NCBI GenBank assembly: GCA_963737075.1 | Contig: CAVTRI010000001.1 | Span: forward strand, 372,001 to 436,000 | DNA length: 64,000 nt | Source of the DNA: CAVTRI01 sp963737075 | GTDB taxonomy: Bacteria; Actinomycetota; Acidimicrobiia; Acidimicrobiales; Palsa-688 | Direction of reading: 5' to 3' | Part shown: piece after piece, positions 36,351 through 46,282 of the stretch | How the letters are laid out: every line of letters begins with the position of its first letter | How positions within the stretch are numbered: the stretch's first letter is position 1 | Made by a program: the position numbers and the translations under genes | The notes under the pieces: generated by a model | Databases searched by the model: none | Told to the model about the DNA's origin: nothing | The model's input: the letters and a program-made list of their open reading frames with translations, nothing else

Positions 36351-38900
36351 TCAGTCGGCCGCCCAGGTGACGCAGTCCATCTCCATGGGCTGGGCCAAGT
36401 CGGTGTGGGCGGGCAGCACCCGCACTGTGTACCCGTGGCGACCGGCGTGCTCGCATCCGAACGCCCCCACGTAGCGATGCACGGAATCACTGCCGTCAGA
36501 GACATCAGAAGCGAGCTTCATGGATACGATCGACGCCGACGTGAGCTCGTCGCCGAGGGCGACCGAACCGTGGAGCAGTTGCACAACCACGTCGCCAGTG
36601 CCGAGGTCACCCAGGTCGACCTCTGCGCTCACGTGCCGGACGTCGCCGAGATCGGCGAGCGCGGGGCCGGTGTCGTGGTCGACGCTCAGGACGCGCACGC
36701 CGGGCCACGCCGCCCCCACCCGGTCCTTCCACCCGGACAGCGCCCGGGCGCCGGCCCATGAGGATCCAGCCAGGGCGTCGTGTCGGGCCCCTGTCGGCTC
36801 ATACATCTGCTCGAGGTAGTCGCGCGCCATCCGGGACGCCTGCACCTGCGGCCCGAGCGAACGCGCCGACGCCTTGATGCGCCGCACCCAATCCCTCGGG
36901 TAGCGCCCGCCGCGGCGGTCGTAGTACAGGGGGAGGATCTGGCGTTCGAGGATGTCGAACAGGCTGTTGGCCTCGATGGCGTCGCGCTGGTCGATGTCGG
37001 CGCGGGCCTCGGAGGAGGTGATGGCCCAGCCGTTGTCCTGGTCGAACATCTCGTCCCACCAGCCGTCGAGGATCGAACAGTTGAGCGCCCCGTTGAGGGC
37101 GGCTTTCTCGCCACTGGTGCCGGACGCCTCCATGGGCCGGCGGGGAGTGTTGAGCCACACGTCGCTGCCCTGGTACAGCATGCGGGCCACCGCGATGTCG
37201 TAGTCCTCCACGAAGGTGACCCGGTGGCGGACCGACGGGTCCCGTGAGAAGCGGACGATCTGGCTGATCATGGCCTTCCCGAGGTCGTCCGCGGGATGGG
37301 CTTTCCCGGCGAACACCAGCTGGAGGGGCCGGTGGTCGTCGAGCAACAGAGCTCGGAGGCGTTCGTGCTGCGACAGCAGCAGCGCCGCCCGCTTGTACGT
37401 CGCGAAACGACGGGAGAACCCGATGATCAGAAAGCGCGGATCGAGCACGTCGTCGGTCCAGGCGGCGTCGGTAGCCGACACCCCTTGCTCGAGCAGCGAA
37501 CGACGCAACCGTGCCCGCACAAAGCTCACCAGCGCCTCCCGACCCTGCTCCCGCATGCGCCAGATCTCGTCGTCGCGGGCATCGTCGATGCGGGCCCACT
37601 CCTCCGGGCCGGCCTCGTCCCACGCGGGGGACACGTACTTGGAGTAGAGGTCGTTCATCTCCGAGGACACCCAGGTGCGGCCGTGCACCCCGTTGGTGAC
37701 CGAGCCAATCGGCACCTCATCAACGGGGACGGAGGGCCACAGTCCCTGGAACATCAGGCGGCTCGTCTTCCCGTGGAGCCGGGACACGCCGTTGGACCGG
37801 CCTGCGAGGCGCAGGCCCATCACTGCCATGTTGAACGGGGCCTCGGCATCTTCGCCCGGGAAGTGCCCCAGCGCCATCAGGGCGTCGATACCCACGCCGC
37901 ACTCCTCCGCCCACCCGGTGAAGTACTTGCCCATCAACTCCCGGTCGAAGCGGTCGATGCCGGCCGGCACCGGTGTGTGGGTCGTGAACACCGTGCCCGA
38001 GCGGACCGCTTCGATCGCCTCGCGCCACGACAGGCCTTCGCCGACGATGAGACCGCGGATGCGCTCAAGTCCGAGAAAGCCGGCGTGTCCCTCGTTGGTA
38101 TGGAACACCTGAGTCTCGTGCCCGAGCTGGCCGAGGGCCCGCACGCCGCCGATCCCGAGCAGGATCTCCTGGCGCAGGCGGTGCTCGGTCCCGCCGCCAT
38201 ACAGGCGGTCGGTGACATCGCGAAGGTCGGGATCGTTGCCATCCACGTCGGAGTCGAGCAGGTAGAGCCCCACCCGGCCGACCTGGGCCAACCACACCTG
38301 GGCCATCAGGATGCGCCCGGCCAGCTCGACGGTGACCGGCGGCGCTTCCACCAGGGAGAGGGCCATGCCGTGCGGGTCGAGCAACGGGTAGTGCTCCTCC
38401 TGCCAGCCGTCGGCGTTGAGCCGCTGGCGGAAGTAGCCCATGCGGTACATGAGCCCCACCCCGGTAAGCGGCAGGCCGAGGCTGGACGACGCCTTCAGAT
38501 GGTCGCCCGCGAGCACGCCCAGGCCGCCCGAGTACTGCGGCAGCGCCTCGGCGATGCCGAACTCGGGGGAGAAGTAGGCGACCGCCCGCAACGCCGAGCG
38601 GCCCCGGCTGTGGAACCATCGTGGCGCTTCGACGTATCGACGAAGCTCGTCGTGCATCTCCGCCAGTAGGCCCATGAACGCCGGGTCGGCGGATAGCTGC
38701 TCGAGCCGGCGGCGGTCCACCGAGCCGAGCAGCCGCACCGGGTCGTGGAAGGACCCTTCCCATATCTGGGGATCGACCCAGCGGAACAGGTCACGGGTGC
38801 GCTCGTCCCATGACCAGCGGAGATTGAACGCCAGCTCCCGCAAGGGCGCGAGTGCCTCTGGCAGCCGAGCTCGCACCGTGAAGCTTCGCAGGGCCTTCAT
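36351..38900 (-). CDS. glgP: Alpha-glucan (maltodextrin/glycogen) phosphorylase
   Basis: Releases glucose-1-phosphate from alpha-1,4-glucans using PLP. 849 residues of the DUF3417-containing phosphorylase type: the N-terminal helical part (ELAFNLRWSWDERTRDLF) is followed by VAYFSPEFGIAEALPQYSGG and, in the C-terminal half, the PLP-lysine region EASGTSGEKAALNGALN. The last 110 residues are an additional beta-rich domain. It is divergent from glgE with only 30 bases between start codons, so degradation and synthesis of glucan share one control region. Confidence 0.95.
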   Translation of the reverse strand: MKALRSFTVRARLPEALAPLRELAFNLRWSWDERTRDLFRWVDPQIWEGSFHDPVRLLGSVDRRRLEQLSADPAFMGLLAEMHDELRRYVEAPRWFHSRGRSALRAVAYFSPEFGIAEALPQYSGGLGVLAGDHLKASSSLGLPLTGVGLMYRMGYFRQRLNADGWQEEHYPLLDPHGMALSLVEAPPVTVELAGRILMAQVWLAQVGRVGLYLLDSDVDGNDPDLRDVTDRLYGGGTEHRLRQEILLGIGGVRALGQLGHETQVFHTNEGHAGFLGLERIRGLIVGEGLSWREAIEAVRSGTVFTTHTPVPAGIDRFDRELMGKYFTGWAEECGVGIDALMALGHFPGEDAEAPFNMAVMGLRLAGRSNGVSRLHGKTSRLMFQGLWPSVPVDEVPIGSVTNGVHGRTWVSSEMNDLYSKYVSPAWDEAGPEEWARIDDARDDEIWRMREQGREALVSFVRARLRRSLLEQGVSATDAAWTDDVLDPRFLIIGFSRRFATYKRAALLLSQHERLRALLLDDHRPLQLVFAGKAHPADDLGKAMISQIVRFSRDPSVRHRVTFVEDYDIAVARMLYQGSDVWLNTPRRPMEASGTSGEKAALNGALNCSILDGWWDEMFDQDNGWAITSSEARADIDQRDAIEANSLFDILERQILPLYYDRRGGRYPRDWVRRIKASARSLGPQVQASRMARDYLEQMYEPTGARHDALAGSSWAGARALSGWKDRVGAAWPGVRVLSVDHDTGPALADLGDVRHVSAEVDLGDLGTGDVVVQLLHGSVALGDELTSASIVSMKLASDVSDGSDSVHRYVGAFGCEHAGRHGYTVRVLPAHTDLAQPMEMDCVTWAAD

Positions 38901-38930
38901 CCTCGGCTCACCCTAGCCACAGGTCATAGC

Positions 38931-40913
38931 GTGGAGCGCGTGACTGGACGCATCGTGATCGACGACATCCGGCCATCCACGCCCCATGCCGGGTACCCCG
39001 CGAAGGCCGTCGTCGGAGAAGCCGTCCCGGTGCGGGCGGTGATCTTCCGTGACGGCCATGATGTGCTGGCCGCGCACACCGAGCTGTGGCGGGACGGTGC
39101 GGAGGCCCCGACGGTCACGGTGCCGCTCGCCGGAGGACAAAACGACGAGTGGCAGGCGACCATCGTCCCCGCCGAGCTCGGCCGGCACTACCTCGTCGTC
39201 CAGGCCTGGACAGACCACCGGGCGACATGGGCCCGCAACGTCGAGGTGAAGCTGGCGGCCGGCCAGGACATCAACGTCGAGATCGACGAGGGCGTCGTTC
39301 TGGTCGAGTCCGCCATGAAGTCTGAACATCTGCAGGAGAAAGGCCTCGCGTCCACCGGGTCGCAGGCGCTCGAGGAGGCCTTGGCGGCGTTGCGGGATTC
39401 GTCCCTTGACCCGGAGCTGCGGGTGGCGCCGGCATTGACGCCCGAGGTGACCACGCTGCTGTCCGGCCCGCGGTGGGCCACCGACTTCACCTCCGCTCCG
39501 GCGCAGCCGCTGTGGGTGGACCGGCCGCTGGCCGGGTTCAGCGCGTGGTACGAGCTGTTCCCGCGCTCATACGGCGGGTTTGCCGGTGTGATGGAGCGGA
39601 TCCCGGCCTTGGCGGCCATGGGCTTCGACGTGCTGTACCTGCCACCCATCCATCCCATCGGCACCACGCACCGGAAGGGCCGCAACAACGCGCTCGTTCC
39701 CGGCGTTGACGACCCCGGCAGCCCATGGGCTATCGGCTCTGCCGAAGGCGGCCACACCGCCATCGACGCCGGACTCGGCACCATGGAGGACTTTCACCTC
39801 CTCATCGAGGCCGCCGCCCGCCACGACATGGAAGTGGCCCTTGACTACGCGCTCCAATGCTCTCCCGACCATCCATGGGTCCGCGAACACCCGGAATGGT
39901 TCCACCGGCGCCCCGACGGTTCGATCGCCTTCGCCGAGAACCCGCCAAAGAAGTACCAGGACATCCTCCCGATCAACTTCTGGCCTGACAAGGAGCAGGA
40001 CCGGGCGGCGCTGTGGTTGGCCTGTCGCGACGTTCTCAGGTTCTGGATCGGCCAGGGAGTGCGGATCTTCCGGGTCGACAACCCCCATACCAAGCCCATC
40101 GCCTTCTGGGAGTGGCTGATCCCGGCCATCCAGTTCGACCACCCGGAGGTGATCTTCTTGGCCGAGGCGTTCACCCGGCCGAGGGTGATGGCCAAGCTGG
40201 CCGAGGTGGGCTTCACCCAGAGCTACACGTACTTCACGTGGCGGACGACCCAGCACGGCGAAGAAGGGCTCATCGCTTATCTGGAAGAGCTGGCTCACGG
40301 GCCGGGGGCCGACTACATGCGGCCGAATTTCTGGCCCAACACACCCGACATCCTGTCGGGGCCGTTAAGGGATGGGCCGCCGGCGGCGTTCGCCTTGCGG
40401 GCGGTGCTGGCGGCGACCATGGCCCCTTCGTACGGGATCTACAGCGGCTACGAGCTGTACGAAAATCGGCCGGCCTCACCCGATAACGAGGAGTACCTCG
40501 ATTCGGAGAAGTACCAGCTTCGCCATCGCGACTTCGATCGTTTGGGGACCCTGGGTCCGCTGCTCGCCGACCTCAACCGCATCCGCCGGGAGCATCCATC
40601 GTTCCAGCGATTGCGATCCATCCAGTTTCACCCCAGCGACAACGCGGAGATCATCGCGTACTCCAAGCGCAGCGACGCCGGTGACGACACCGTCCTGACC
40701 GTCGTCACTCTGGACCCGCTAGAGGCCCAGGAGAGCCTGGTGCACCTGGACCTGGCCGCGCTGGGCCTGCCAGCCGACCGGCCGTACCCGGTTCGCGACG
40801 AACTCTCCGGCGACACGTTCGTGTGGCACGGGCCGACGGCGTTCGTCCGCCTCGAACCGTGGATCCGCGTGGCGCACATCCTCGAGCTCCACCCGACGGC
40901 CACGGTGCCATGA
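38931..40913 (+). CDS. glgE: Alpha-1,4-glucan:maltose-1-phosphate maltosyltransferase
   Basis: Extends alpha-glucan with maltose from maltose-1-phosphate; GH13 subfamily 3. 660 residues from GTG 38931 (GTG 38940 is possible). The N-terminal beta domain is followed by the catalytic barrel with nucleophile Asp383 in FRVDNPHTKP and acid/base Glu412 in FLAEAFTRP, the same spacing as in characterised GlgE. ASTGSQ-like loops and ETPNKDG-type signatures are replaced by family-typical KYQDILPINFWP. Overlaps treS by 4 bases. Confidence 0.97.
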   Translation: MERVTGRIVIDDIRPSTPHAGYPAKAVVGEAVPVRAVIFRDGHDVLAAHTELWRDGAEAPTVTVPLAGGQNDEWQATIVPAELGRHYLVVQAWTDHRATWARNVEVKLAAGQDINVEIDEGVVLVESAMKSEHLQEKGLASTGSQALEEALAALRDSSLDPELRVAPALTPEVTTLLSGPRWATDFTSAPAQPLWVDRPLAGFSAWYELFPRSYGGFAGVMERIPALAAMGFDVLYLPPIHPIGTTHRKGRNNALVPGVDDPGSPWAIGSAEGGHTAIDAGLGTMEDFHLLIEAAARHDMEVALDYALQCSPDHPWVREHPEWFHRRPDGSIAFAENPPKKYQDILPINFWPDKEQDRAALWLACRDVLRFWIGQGVRIFRVDNPHTKPIAFWEWLIPAIQFDHPEVIFLAEAFTRPRVMAKLAEVGFTQSYTYFTWRTTQHGEEGLIAYLEELAHGPGADYMRPNFWPNTPDILSGPLRDGPPAAFALRAVLAATMAPSYGIYSGYELYENRPASPDNEEYLDSEKYQLRHRDFDRLGTLGPLLADLNRIRREHPSFQRLRSIQFHPSDNAEIIAYSKRSDAGDDTVLTVVTLDPLEAQESLVHLDLAALGLPADRPYPVRDELSGDTFVWHGPTAFVRLEPWIRVAHILELHPTATVP

Positions 40914-42712
40914 GCGTCGCCCAGCCGACCGCCACCCACGGCGTGAGCGCCTTCGCGGACGAAAACCCACGCTGGTTCCAGCGGGCCGTCTTCTACGAAA
41001 TTCTCGTCCGCGGCTTCTTCGACGGCAACGACGACGGCACGGGCGACCTTTCCGGTATCACGGCCAAGCTCGACTACCTGCAATGGCTGGGTGTCGACTG
41101 CGTGTGGTTGCTGCCGTTCTACCAGTCGCCGTTGCGTGACGGCGGTTACGACATCTCCGACTTCTGGACCATCCTCCCCGAATACGGCGATCTCGCCGAC
41201 GCCGTCGAGCTCGTGGACCAGGCCCACAAGCGGGGCATCCGCATCATCGCGGACCTGGTGATGAACCACACCAGCGACCAGCATCCCTGGTTTGTCGAGT
41301 CCCGACAGGACCGCACCAACCCCAAGGCCGACTGGTACGTCTGGGACGATGGCGACAGTCGCTACCGCGACGCCCGCGTCATCTTCATCGACAGCGAGAA
41401 ATCCAACTGGAGCTACGACCCACAACGCGGCCAGTACTACTGGCACCGCTTCTTCGCCCACCAGCCCGATCTCAACTTCGACAACCCTGAGGTGGCCGAC
41501 ACCATGATCGACGTGGTGCGGTACTGGCTGGACATCGGCCTGGACGGGTTCCGCCTCGACGCCGTGCCCTACCTGTTCGAGCGAGAAGGGGCCAACGGCG
41601 AGAACCTGCCTGAGACCCACGAGTACCTGCGCCGCCTGCGCAAGGAGGTCGACCTGCTCTACCCGGGCCGGGTGCTGCTCGCGGAGGCCAACCAGTGGCC
41701 GGAGGACGTTGTGGAGTACTTCGGCGACGGCGACGAGTGCCACATGTGCTTCCACTTCCCGCTGATGCCCCGCATGTTCATGGCCGTCCGGCGCGAGCAG
41801 CGGTACCCCGTCACGGAGATCCTGAGCCGCACGCCCTCCGTCCCCGACGGCTGCCAGTGGGGCATCTTCCTGCGCAACCATGACGAGCTGACCCTGGAGA
41901 TGGTCACCGACGAGGAACGCGACTACATGTGGTCCGAGTACGCCAAGGACCCGCGCATGAAGCGCAACATTGGGATCGGGCGGCGGTTGGCACCCCTCGT
42001 CGACAACGACCGCCGGGTGGCCGAACTGCTGCATGCCCTGCTGTTCAGCTTCCCCGGCTCCCCGGTCCTCTACTACGGCGACGAGATAGGCATGGGGGAC
42101 AACATCTACCTGGGCGACCGAGACGCGGTGCGGACACCAATGCACTGGTCACCGGACCGCAACGCAGGCTTCAGCCGGGCTGACTTCGCCCAGCTCTACC
42201 TGCCACCGCTCATGGACCCCGTCTACGGCTACCAGGCGGTCAACGTCGAAGCCCAGCTCCGCAACCCGAGCTCGCAGGTGCACTGGATGAAGCGCATGCT
42301 CGAGGTCCGAAAGCAGCACCCGGTGTTTGGCACCGGGACCTTCGAAGTACTTCACACCGAAAACCCCTCCGTCTTGGCCTACGTGCGGGCCATGCCCGAG
42401 CACGAACGGGAGGTGGAGAGCGTCGACCCGCAGGGTCTCGCCCATCCGACCAGCACCGTGCTCTGCGTCTGCAACCTGTCTCGCTTCGCGCAGCCGGCCG
42501 AGATGCCCCTGCAGCGCTGGAAGGGGCGGGTCCCGGTCGAGCTGCTGGGGCGGGTGCCGTTCCCGGCGGTCGGCGAGCTGCCCTACTTCGTGACCCTGGC
42601 GCCGTACGGGTTCTACTGGTTCGAGCTGAGCCGCGGTCCGGGCAGCCCGCCGGTGGAGTTGTTCAGCGCCGATTGGTCCCTCCCCGACGCCGATCCGCCG
42701 GAGGGACGGTGA
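40910..42712 (+). CDS. treS: Trehalose synthase (maltose alpha-D-glucosyltransferase)
   Basis: Interconverts trehalose and maltose, feeding maltose to the kinase Mak. 600 residues from the ATG overlapping glgE's stop (ATGA). GH13 catalytic residues: Asp217 (GFRLDAVPYLFE), Glu259 (LLAEANQWPED) and Asp325 (LRNHDELTLEM). The N-terminal FYEILVRGFFDGNDDGTGDL is typical. No fused maltokinase domain; that activity is on the next gene, which overlaps by 4 bases. Confidence 0.97.
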   Translation: MSVAQPTATHGVSAFADENPRWFQRAVFYEILVRGFFDGNDDGTGDLSGITAKLDYLQWLGVDCVWLLPFYQSPLRDGGYDISDFWTILPEYGDLADAVELVDQAHKRGIRIIADLVMNHTSDQHPWFVESRQDRTNPKADWYVWDDGDSRYRDARVIFIDSEKSNWSYDPQRGQYYWHRFFAHQPDLNFDNPEVADTMIDVVRYWLDIGLDGFRLDAVPYLFEREGANGENLPETHEYLRRLRKEVDLLYPGRVLLAEANQWPEDVVEYFGDGDECHMCFHFPLMPRMFMAVRREQRYPVTEILSRTPSVPDGCQWGIFLRNHDELTLEMVTDEERDYMWSEYAKDPRMKRNIGIGRRLAPLVDNDRRVAELLHALLFSFPGSPVLYYGDEIGMGDNIYLGDRDAVRTPMHWSPDRNAGFSRADFAQLYLPPLMDPVYGYQAVNVEAQLRNPSSQVHWMKRMLEVRKQHPVFGTGTFEVLHTENPSVLAYVRAMPEHEREVESVDPQGLAHPTSTVLCVCNLSRFAQPAEMPLQRWKGRVPVELLGRVPFPAVGELPYFVTLAPYGFYWFELSRGPGSPPVELFSADWSLPDADPPEGR

Positions 42713-44064
42713 CTGTGCTGCCCGACGGCGTCGTCGAGCTGTTGCCGGCATACCTCAGCCGGCAACGGTGGTACGCGGCATCCGATCACGCAGAACCGAA
42801 GAAGGTGACGGTCGGGCCGGTCCAGGAGCTGTGGACCGGCCCGGATGGCGCCCACCGCCTGCTGTGGGCGGTTGTCGACGCCGACGGCGCCGATTACCAG
42901 CTCCTCATCGGGGAACGGCCCGGCGGCGAGCCAGCGGAATTTCTCAACGGGCAGGATCGGGCGATGGTGGGGGCCGCGGGCTCCCGCTACTACTACGACG
43001 CGACCGTCGACGCCGAGCTGTCCCTGCGCTTGCTCAGCCTCGTGACCGGCGCAGATGCACACCCCGAGCACGTGCGGCCGGTCGCGACCGAGCAGTCGCA
43101 CACGTCGCTGATCTTCGACGACCGGGTGATCGTCAAGATCTACCGCCGGCTGTCCGCCGGTCCCAACCCTGACGTGGCGGTCACCGAAGCGCTCGCCGAA
43201 GCCGGCTTCGCGCACGTCGCCACCCCGCTTGGCACTTGGAGATTTGGACAATGGGAGCTGGCCTTCGCCCAGGAGTTCCTGACCGGAGCCGCCGAAGGCT
43301 GGGCCCTAGCGTTGACCTCGCTGCGCGACCTGTACAACTCGGGCCTCGCGGACCCGGGCGAAGCGGGCGGCGACTTCGCGGCCGAGGTCGCCCGCCTGGG
43401 CCGCATGACCGCGGAGCTCCACTTGGCGCTGGCGGAGGTGTTCGGCGCCGGTCCACCGCCAGCGGACGGCCCGGCGTCGTTTGCCGCCCTGATCGAGTCC
43501 CTCGAGCAGCGCCTGCGGTCGCTCGGAGACGCGCTCGGCCCCGGGATCGTGGGGCAGGCCGATGGCCTTTTCTCCCGCTTCCGGGCCGTCCGCGACCCGG
43601 GCGTGGTGCTGAGACCCCACGGTGACTACCACCTGGGACAGGTCTTGCGCACCGACCGCGGCTGGTACGTGCTCGACTTCGAAGGAGAGCCGGCGCGGCC
43701 GGCGTCTGAGAGGTTGCGCCCCACCTCCCCCCTCAAGGACGTCGCCGGCATGCTTCGATCGCTGCAGTATGCAGCCCGCTTCGCGCTCACGGAGTGGAGC
43801 GTGGAGGAGGCCGGCCGTCTCGAGCCGCAGGCTCGGGCGTGGGAACAGCACAACCGGGCCGCGTTCCGCAGGGGGTACCTCTCGCTGCGGGCGATACACG
43901 CGCTGCTACCTCCCGCCGACGACCGTGAGGCCGTCTTGGCGGCGTGGGAGCTGGACAAGGCGCTGTACGAGGCCGCGTACGAGCAGGCGTACCGGCCGGA
44001 GTGGGCGCCCATTCCGCTGGGCGCCGTCGCTCGGCTGGTGGCGTCCGCCGGGCGGGAAGGATAG
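42709..44064 (+). CDS. mak: Maltokinase
   Basis: Phosphorylates maltose to maltose-1-phosphate with ATP, the substrate of GlgE. 451 residues from the GTG that overlaps the treS stop (GTGA). N-terminal cap with LPAYLSRQRWYA is characteristic of Mak/Pep2. The eukaryotic-kinase-like C-lobe carries catalytic Asp306 in RPHGDYHLGQVL and the metal-binding DFEGEP. Complete. Confidence 0.95.
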   Translation: MTVLPDGVVELLPAYLSRQRWYAASDHAEPKKVTVGPVQELWTGPDGAHRLLWAVVDADGADYQLLIGERPGGEPAEFLNGQDRAMVGAAGSRYYYDATVDAELSLRLLSLVTGADAHPEHVRPVATEQSHTSLIFDDRVIVKIYRRLSAGPNPDVAVTEALAEAGFAHVATPLGTWRFGQWELAFAQEFLTGAAEGWALALTSLRDLYNSGLADPGEAGGDFAAEVARLGRMTAELHLALAEVFGAGPPPADGPASFAALIESLEQRLRSLGDALGPGIVGQADGLFSRFRAVRDPGVVLRPHGDYHLGQVLRTDRGWYVLDFEGEPARPASERLRPTSPLKDVAGMLRSLQYAARFALTEWSVEEAGRLEPQARAWEQHNRAAFRRGYLSLRAIHALLPPADDREAVLAAWELDKALYEAAYEQAYRPEWAPIPLGAVARLVASAGREG

Positions 44065-44070
44065 GCGTGG

Positions 44071-46248
44071 ATGGCGTTCGCTGAGGAGATGGACCGGCTG
44101 GCCGCGGGCCGACACGCCGACCCGCACCGGGTGCTCGGCCGCCACGGCGGCTTCGTGCGGGCACTTCGGCCCGATGCTTCAGGGCTGCAGCTCGTCGTGC
44201 CGGGGGCTGCCCCGACACCCATGACCCGGGTCCACCCGGCGGGGATATGGGAAGCGCCCATCGATCCAGCGGCCGACTGGTACCGCTTCGAGGCGGACGT
44301 AGACGGACGCCCCCCGCTGGTATTCGACGACCCGTACCGGGCGTGGCCGACCCTCGGCGACGTCGACCTCCACCTCTTCGGCGAGGGCCGTCACCTCCGG
44401 CTGTGGGAGGTGTTGGGCGCCCACCCCCGCACACACAACGGTATGGCCGGTGTGTCGTTTGCCGTATGGGCACCCAACGCCAGCGCGGTCCGCGTGGTCG
44501 GCGACTGGAACGGCTGGGACGGTCGGGTGCACCCGATGCGTTCCCTCGGCGCGTCCGGCGTGTGGGAGCTGTTCGTGCCCGGCGTCGGCCCGGGGGCGCG
44601 ATACAAGTTCGAAATTGTTGGGGGTGACAACCGCTTGGTCCTCAAGGCCGATCCCATGGCGTTCGCGACGGAGGCGCCGCCGGCGACGGCCAGCGTCATC
44701 GCCGCTCCGGCCGCCCACTCGTGGGGCGACGACACCTGGCTGGCGATCCGGGCGACCGGCGACTACCCCCGGAGTTGGATGTCGATCTACGAAGTGCACC
44801 TGGGGTCGTGGCGCCACGCCGACGACGGCCAAGGCGGCCACCGCCCGCTCACCTACCGCGAGCTGGCCGAACAACTGCCGGCGTACGCCGCCGACCTCGG
44901 CTTCACGCACGTGGAGCTCATGCCGGTCGCCGAGCACCCCTTCACGGGATCCTGGGGATACCAGGTGTCCGCCTATTACGCCCCGACGGCCCGGTACGGC
45001 ACGCCCGACGACTTCCGGGCGCTCGTCGACGCCTGCCACCAGCACGGGCTCGGGGTCATCGTGGACTGGGTGCCAGCGCATTTCCCCCGGGACGAGTTCG
45101 CGCTGGCCCGGTTCGACGGTACCGCGCTCTACGAGCACGAGGACCCGCGCCGGGGGGAGCATCCAGACTGGGGAACCCTGGTCTTCAACTTCGGCCGCAA
45201 CGAGGTCCGCAACTTCCTGGTCGCCAACGCCCTGTACTGGATGGAGGCGTTCCACGTCGACGCGCTCAGAGTGGACGCGGTGGCGTCCATGCTCTACCTC
45301 GACTATTCCCGCCAGCCCGGTGAGTGGGAGCCCAACCAGTTCGGTGGTCGGGAAAACCTCGACGCGGTGGCGTTCCTCAACGAGGTCAACGAGGTCGTGT
45401 TCGGCCGCCACCCCGGCGTGACGATGATCGCCGAGGAGTCGACGGCGTGGCCGGCGGTGTCCCGGCCCACGTACCTCGGGGGGCTGGGGTTCGGCTTCAA
45501 GTGGAACATGGGATGGATGCACGACACGCTCACGTACTTCGCGGTCGACCCTCTGTACCGCCGGTGGCACCAGCACGACCTGACGTTCGGTCTGGTCTAC
45601 GCCTGGAGCGAGCATTTCGTGCTTCCCCTATCCCATGACGAAGTGGTGCACGGCAAGGCATCACTCCTGCACAAGATGCCTGGTGACCGCTGGCAGCAGC
45701 TCGCCAACCTCCGGGCCATGTATGGGTGGATGTGGGCCCACCCCGGCAAGCAGCTGCTGTTCATGGGCGGCGAGCTGGCGCAGGAACGGGAGTGGAATCA
45801 CGACCGCGAGCTCGACTGGGGCGTCCTCGACTGGGCCGACCACCGCCGCTTGCAGGCGATGGTGCGGGACCTCAATCGCGTCCAGCGGGCGCACGCTGCG
45901 CTGTGGGAGGCCGATAGCCGGCCGGAGGGCTTCCGGTGGATCGACGCCGAGGACGCCGACCAGAGCGTGCTGTCGTTCCTGCGGTTTGCGCCCGACTCGG
46001 GGGGGCCACCGGTCGCCTGCGTCGCCAACCTGACGCCCCTCCCGCACCACGGCTACCGCGTCGGCCTGCCCGCCGGCGGACCGTGGCGAGAGCTGCTCAA
46101 CACCGACGCCACCGAGTGGGGCGGCAGCGGGATCGGCAACAAGGGAGCCGTCCAGGCGGTCGACGAGCCGTGGCACGGGCTGCCGTGGTCGGCGACCATG
46201 ACCCTCCCGCCGCTCGCGGTGCTGTGGCTCGCGCCGATGCCGAGCTGA
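44071..46248 (+). CDS. glgB: 1,4-alpha-glucan branching enzyme
   Basis: Introduces alpha-1,6 branches in glucan made by GlgE. 725 residues: an N-terminal beta domain, a CBM48-type domain (VSFAVWAPNASAVRVVGDWN), then the GH13 barrel with Asp402 (DALRVDAVASML), Glu455 (MIAEESTAWP) and Asp523 (LSHDEVVHGK), and a C-terminal beta domain. Starts 6 bases after mak and completes the glgE-treS-mak-glgB operon. A possible alternative start is a few codons downstream. Confidence 0.97.
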   Translation: MAFAEEMDRLAAGRHADPHRVLGRHGGFVRALRPDASGLQLVVPGAAPTPMTRVHPAGIWEAPIDPAADWYRFEADVDGRPPLVFDDPYRAWPTLGDVDLHLFGEGRHLRLWEVLGAHPRTHNGMAGVSFAVWAPNASAVRVVGDWNGWDGRVHPMRSLGASGVWELFVPGVGPGARYKFEIVGGDNRLVLKADPMAFATEAPPATASVIAAPAAHSWGDDTWLAIRATGDYPRSWMSIYEVHLGSWRHADDGQGGHRPLTYRELAEQLPAYAADLGFTHVELMPVAEHPFTGSWGYQVSAYYAPTARYGTPDDFRALVDACHQHGLGVIVDWVPAHFPRDEFALARFDGTALYEHEDPRRGEHPDWGTLVFNFGRNEVRNFLVANALYWMEAFHVDALRVDAVASMLYLDYSRQPGEWEPNQFGGRENLDAVAFLNEVNEVVFGRHPGVTMIAEESTAWPAVSRPTYLGGLGFGFKWNMGWMHDTLTYFAVDPLYRRWHQHDLTFGLVYAWSEHFVLPLSHDEVVHGKASLLHKMPGDRWQQLANLRAMYGWMWAHPGKQLLFMGGELAQEREWNHDRELDWGVLDWADHRRLQAMVRDLNRVQRAHAALWEADSRPEGFRWIDAEDADQSVLSFLRFAPDSGGPPVACVANLTPLPHHGYRVGLPAGGPWRELLNTDATEWGGSGIGNKGAVQAVDEPWHGLPWSATMTLPPLAVLWLAPMPS

Positions 46249-46282
46249 CCGCTCCTCTACCACGTCCGCGCTCGTCCTCGGC

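Noticed and set aside
40628..42145. A 505-codon minus-strand frame opposite treS
   Set aside because: It is the shadow of the treS/glgE coding strand; the glycoside-hydrolase catalytic residues are all on the plus strand.
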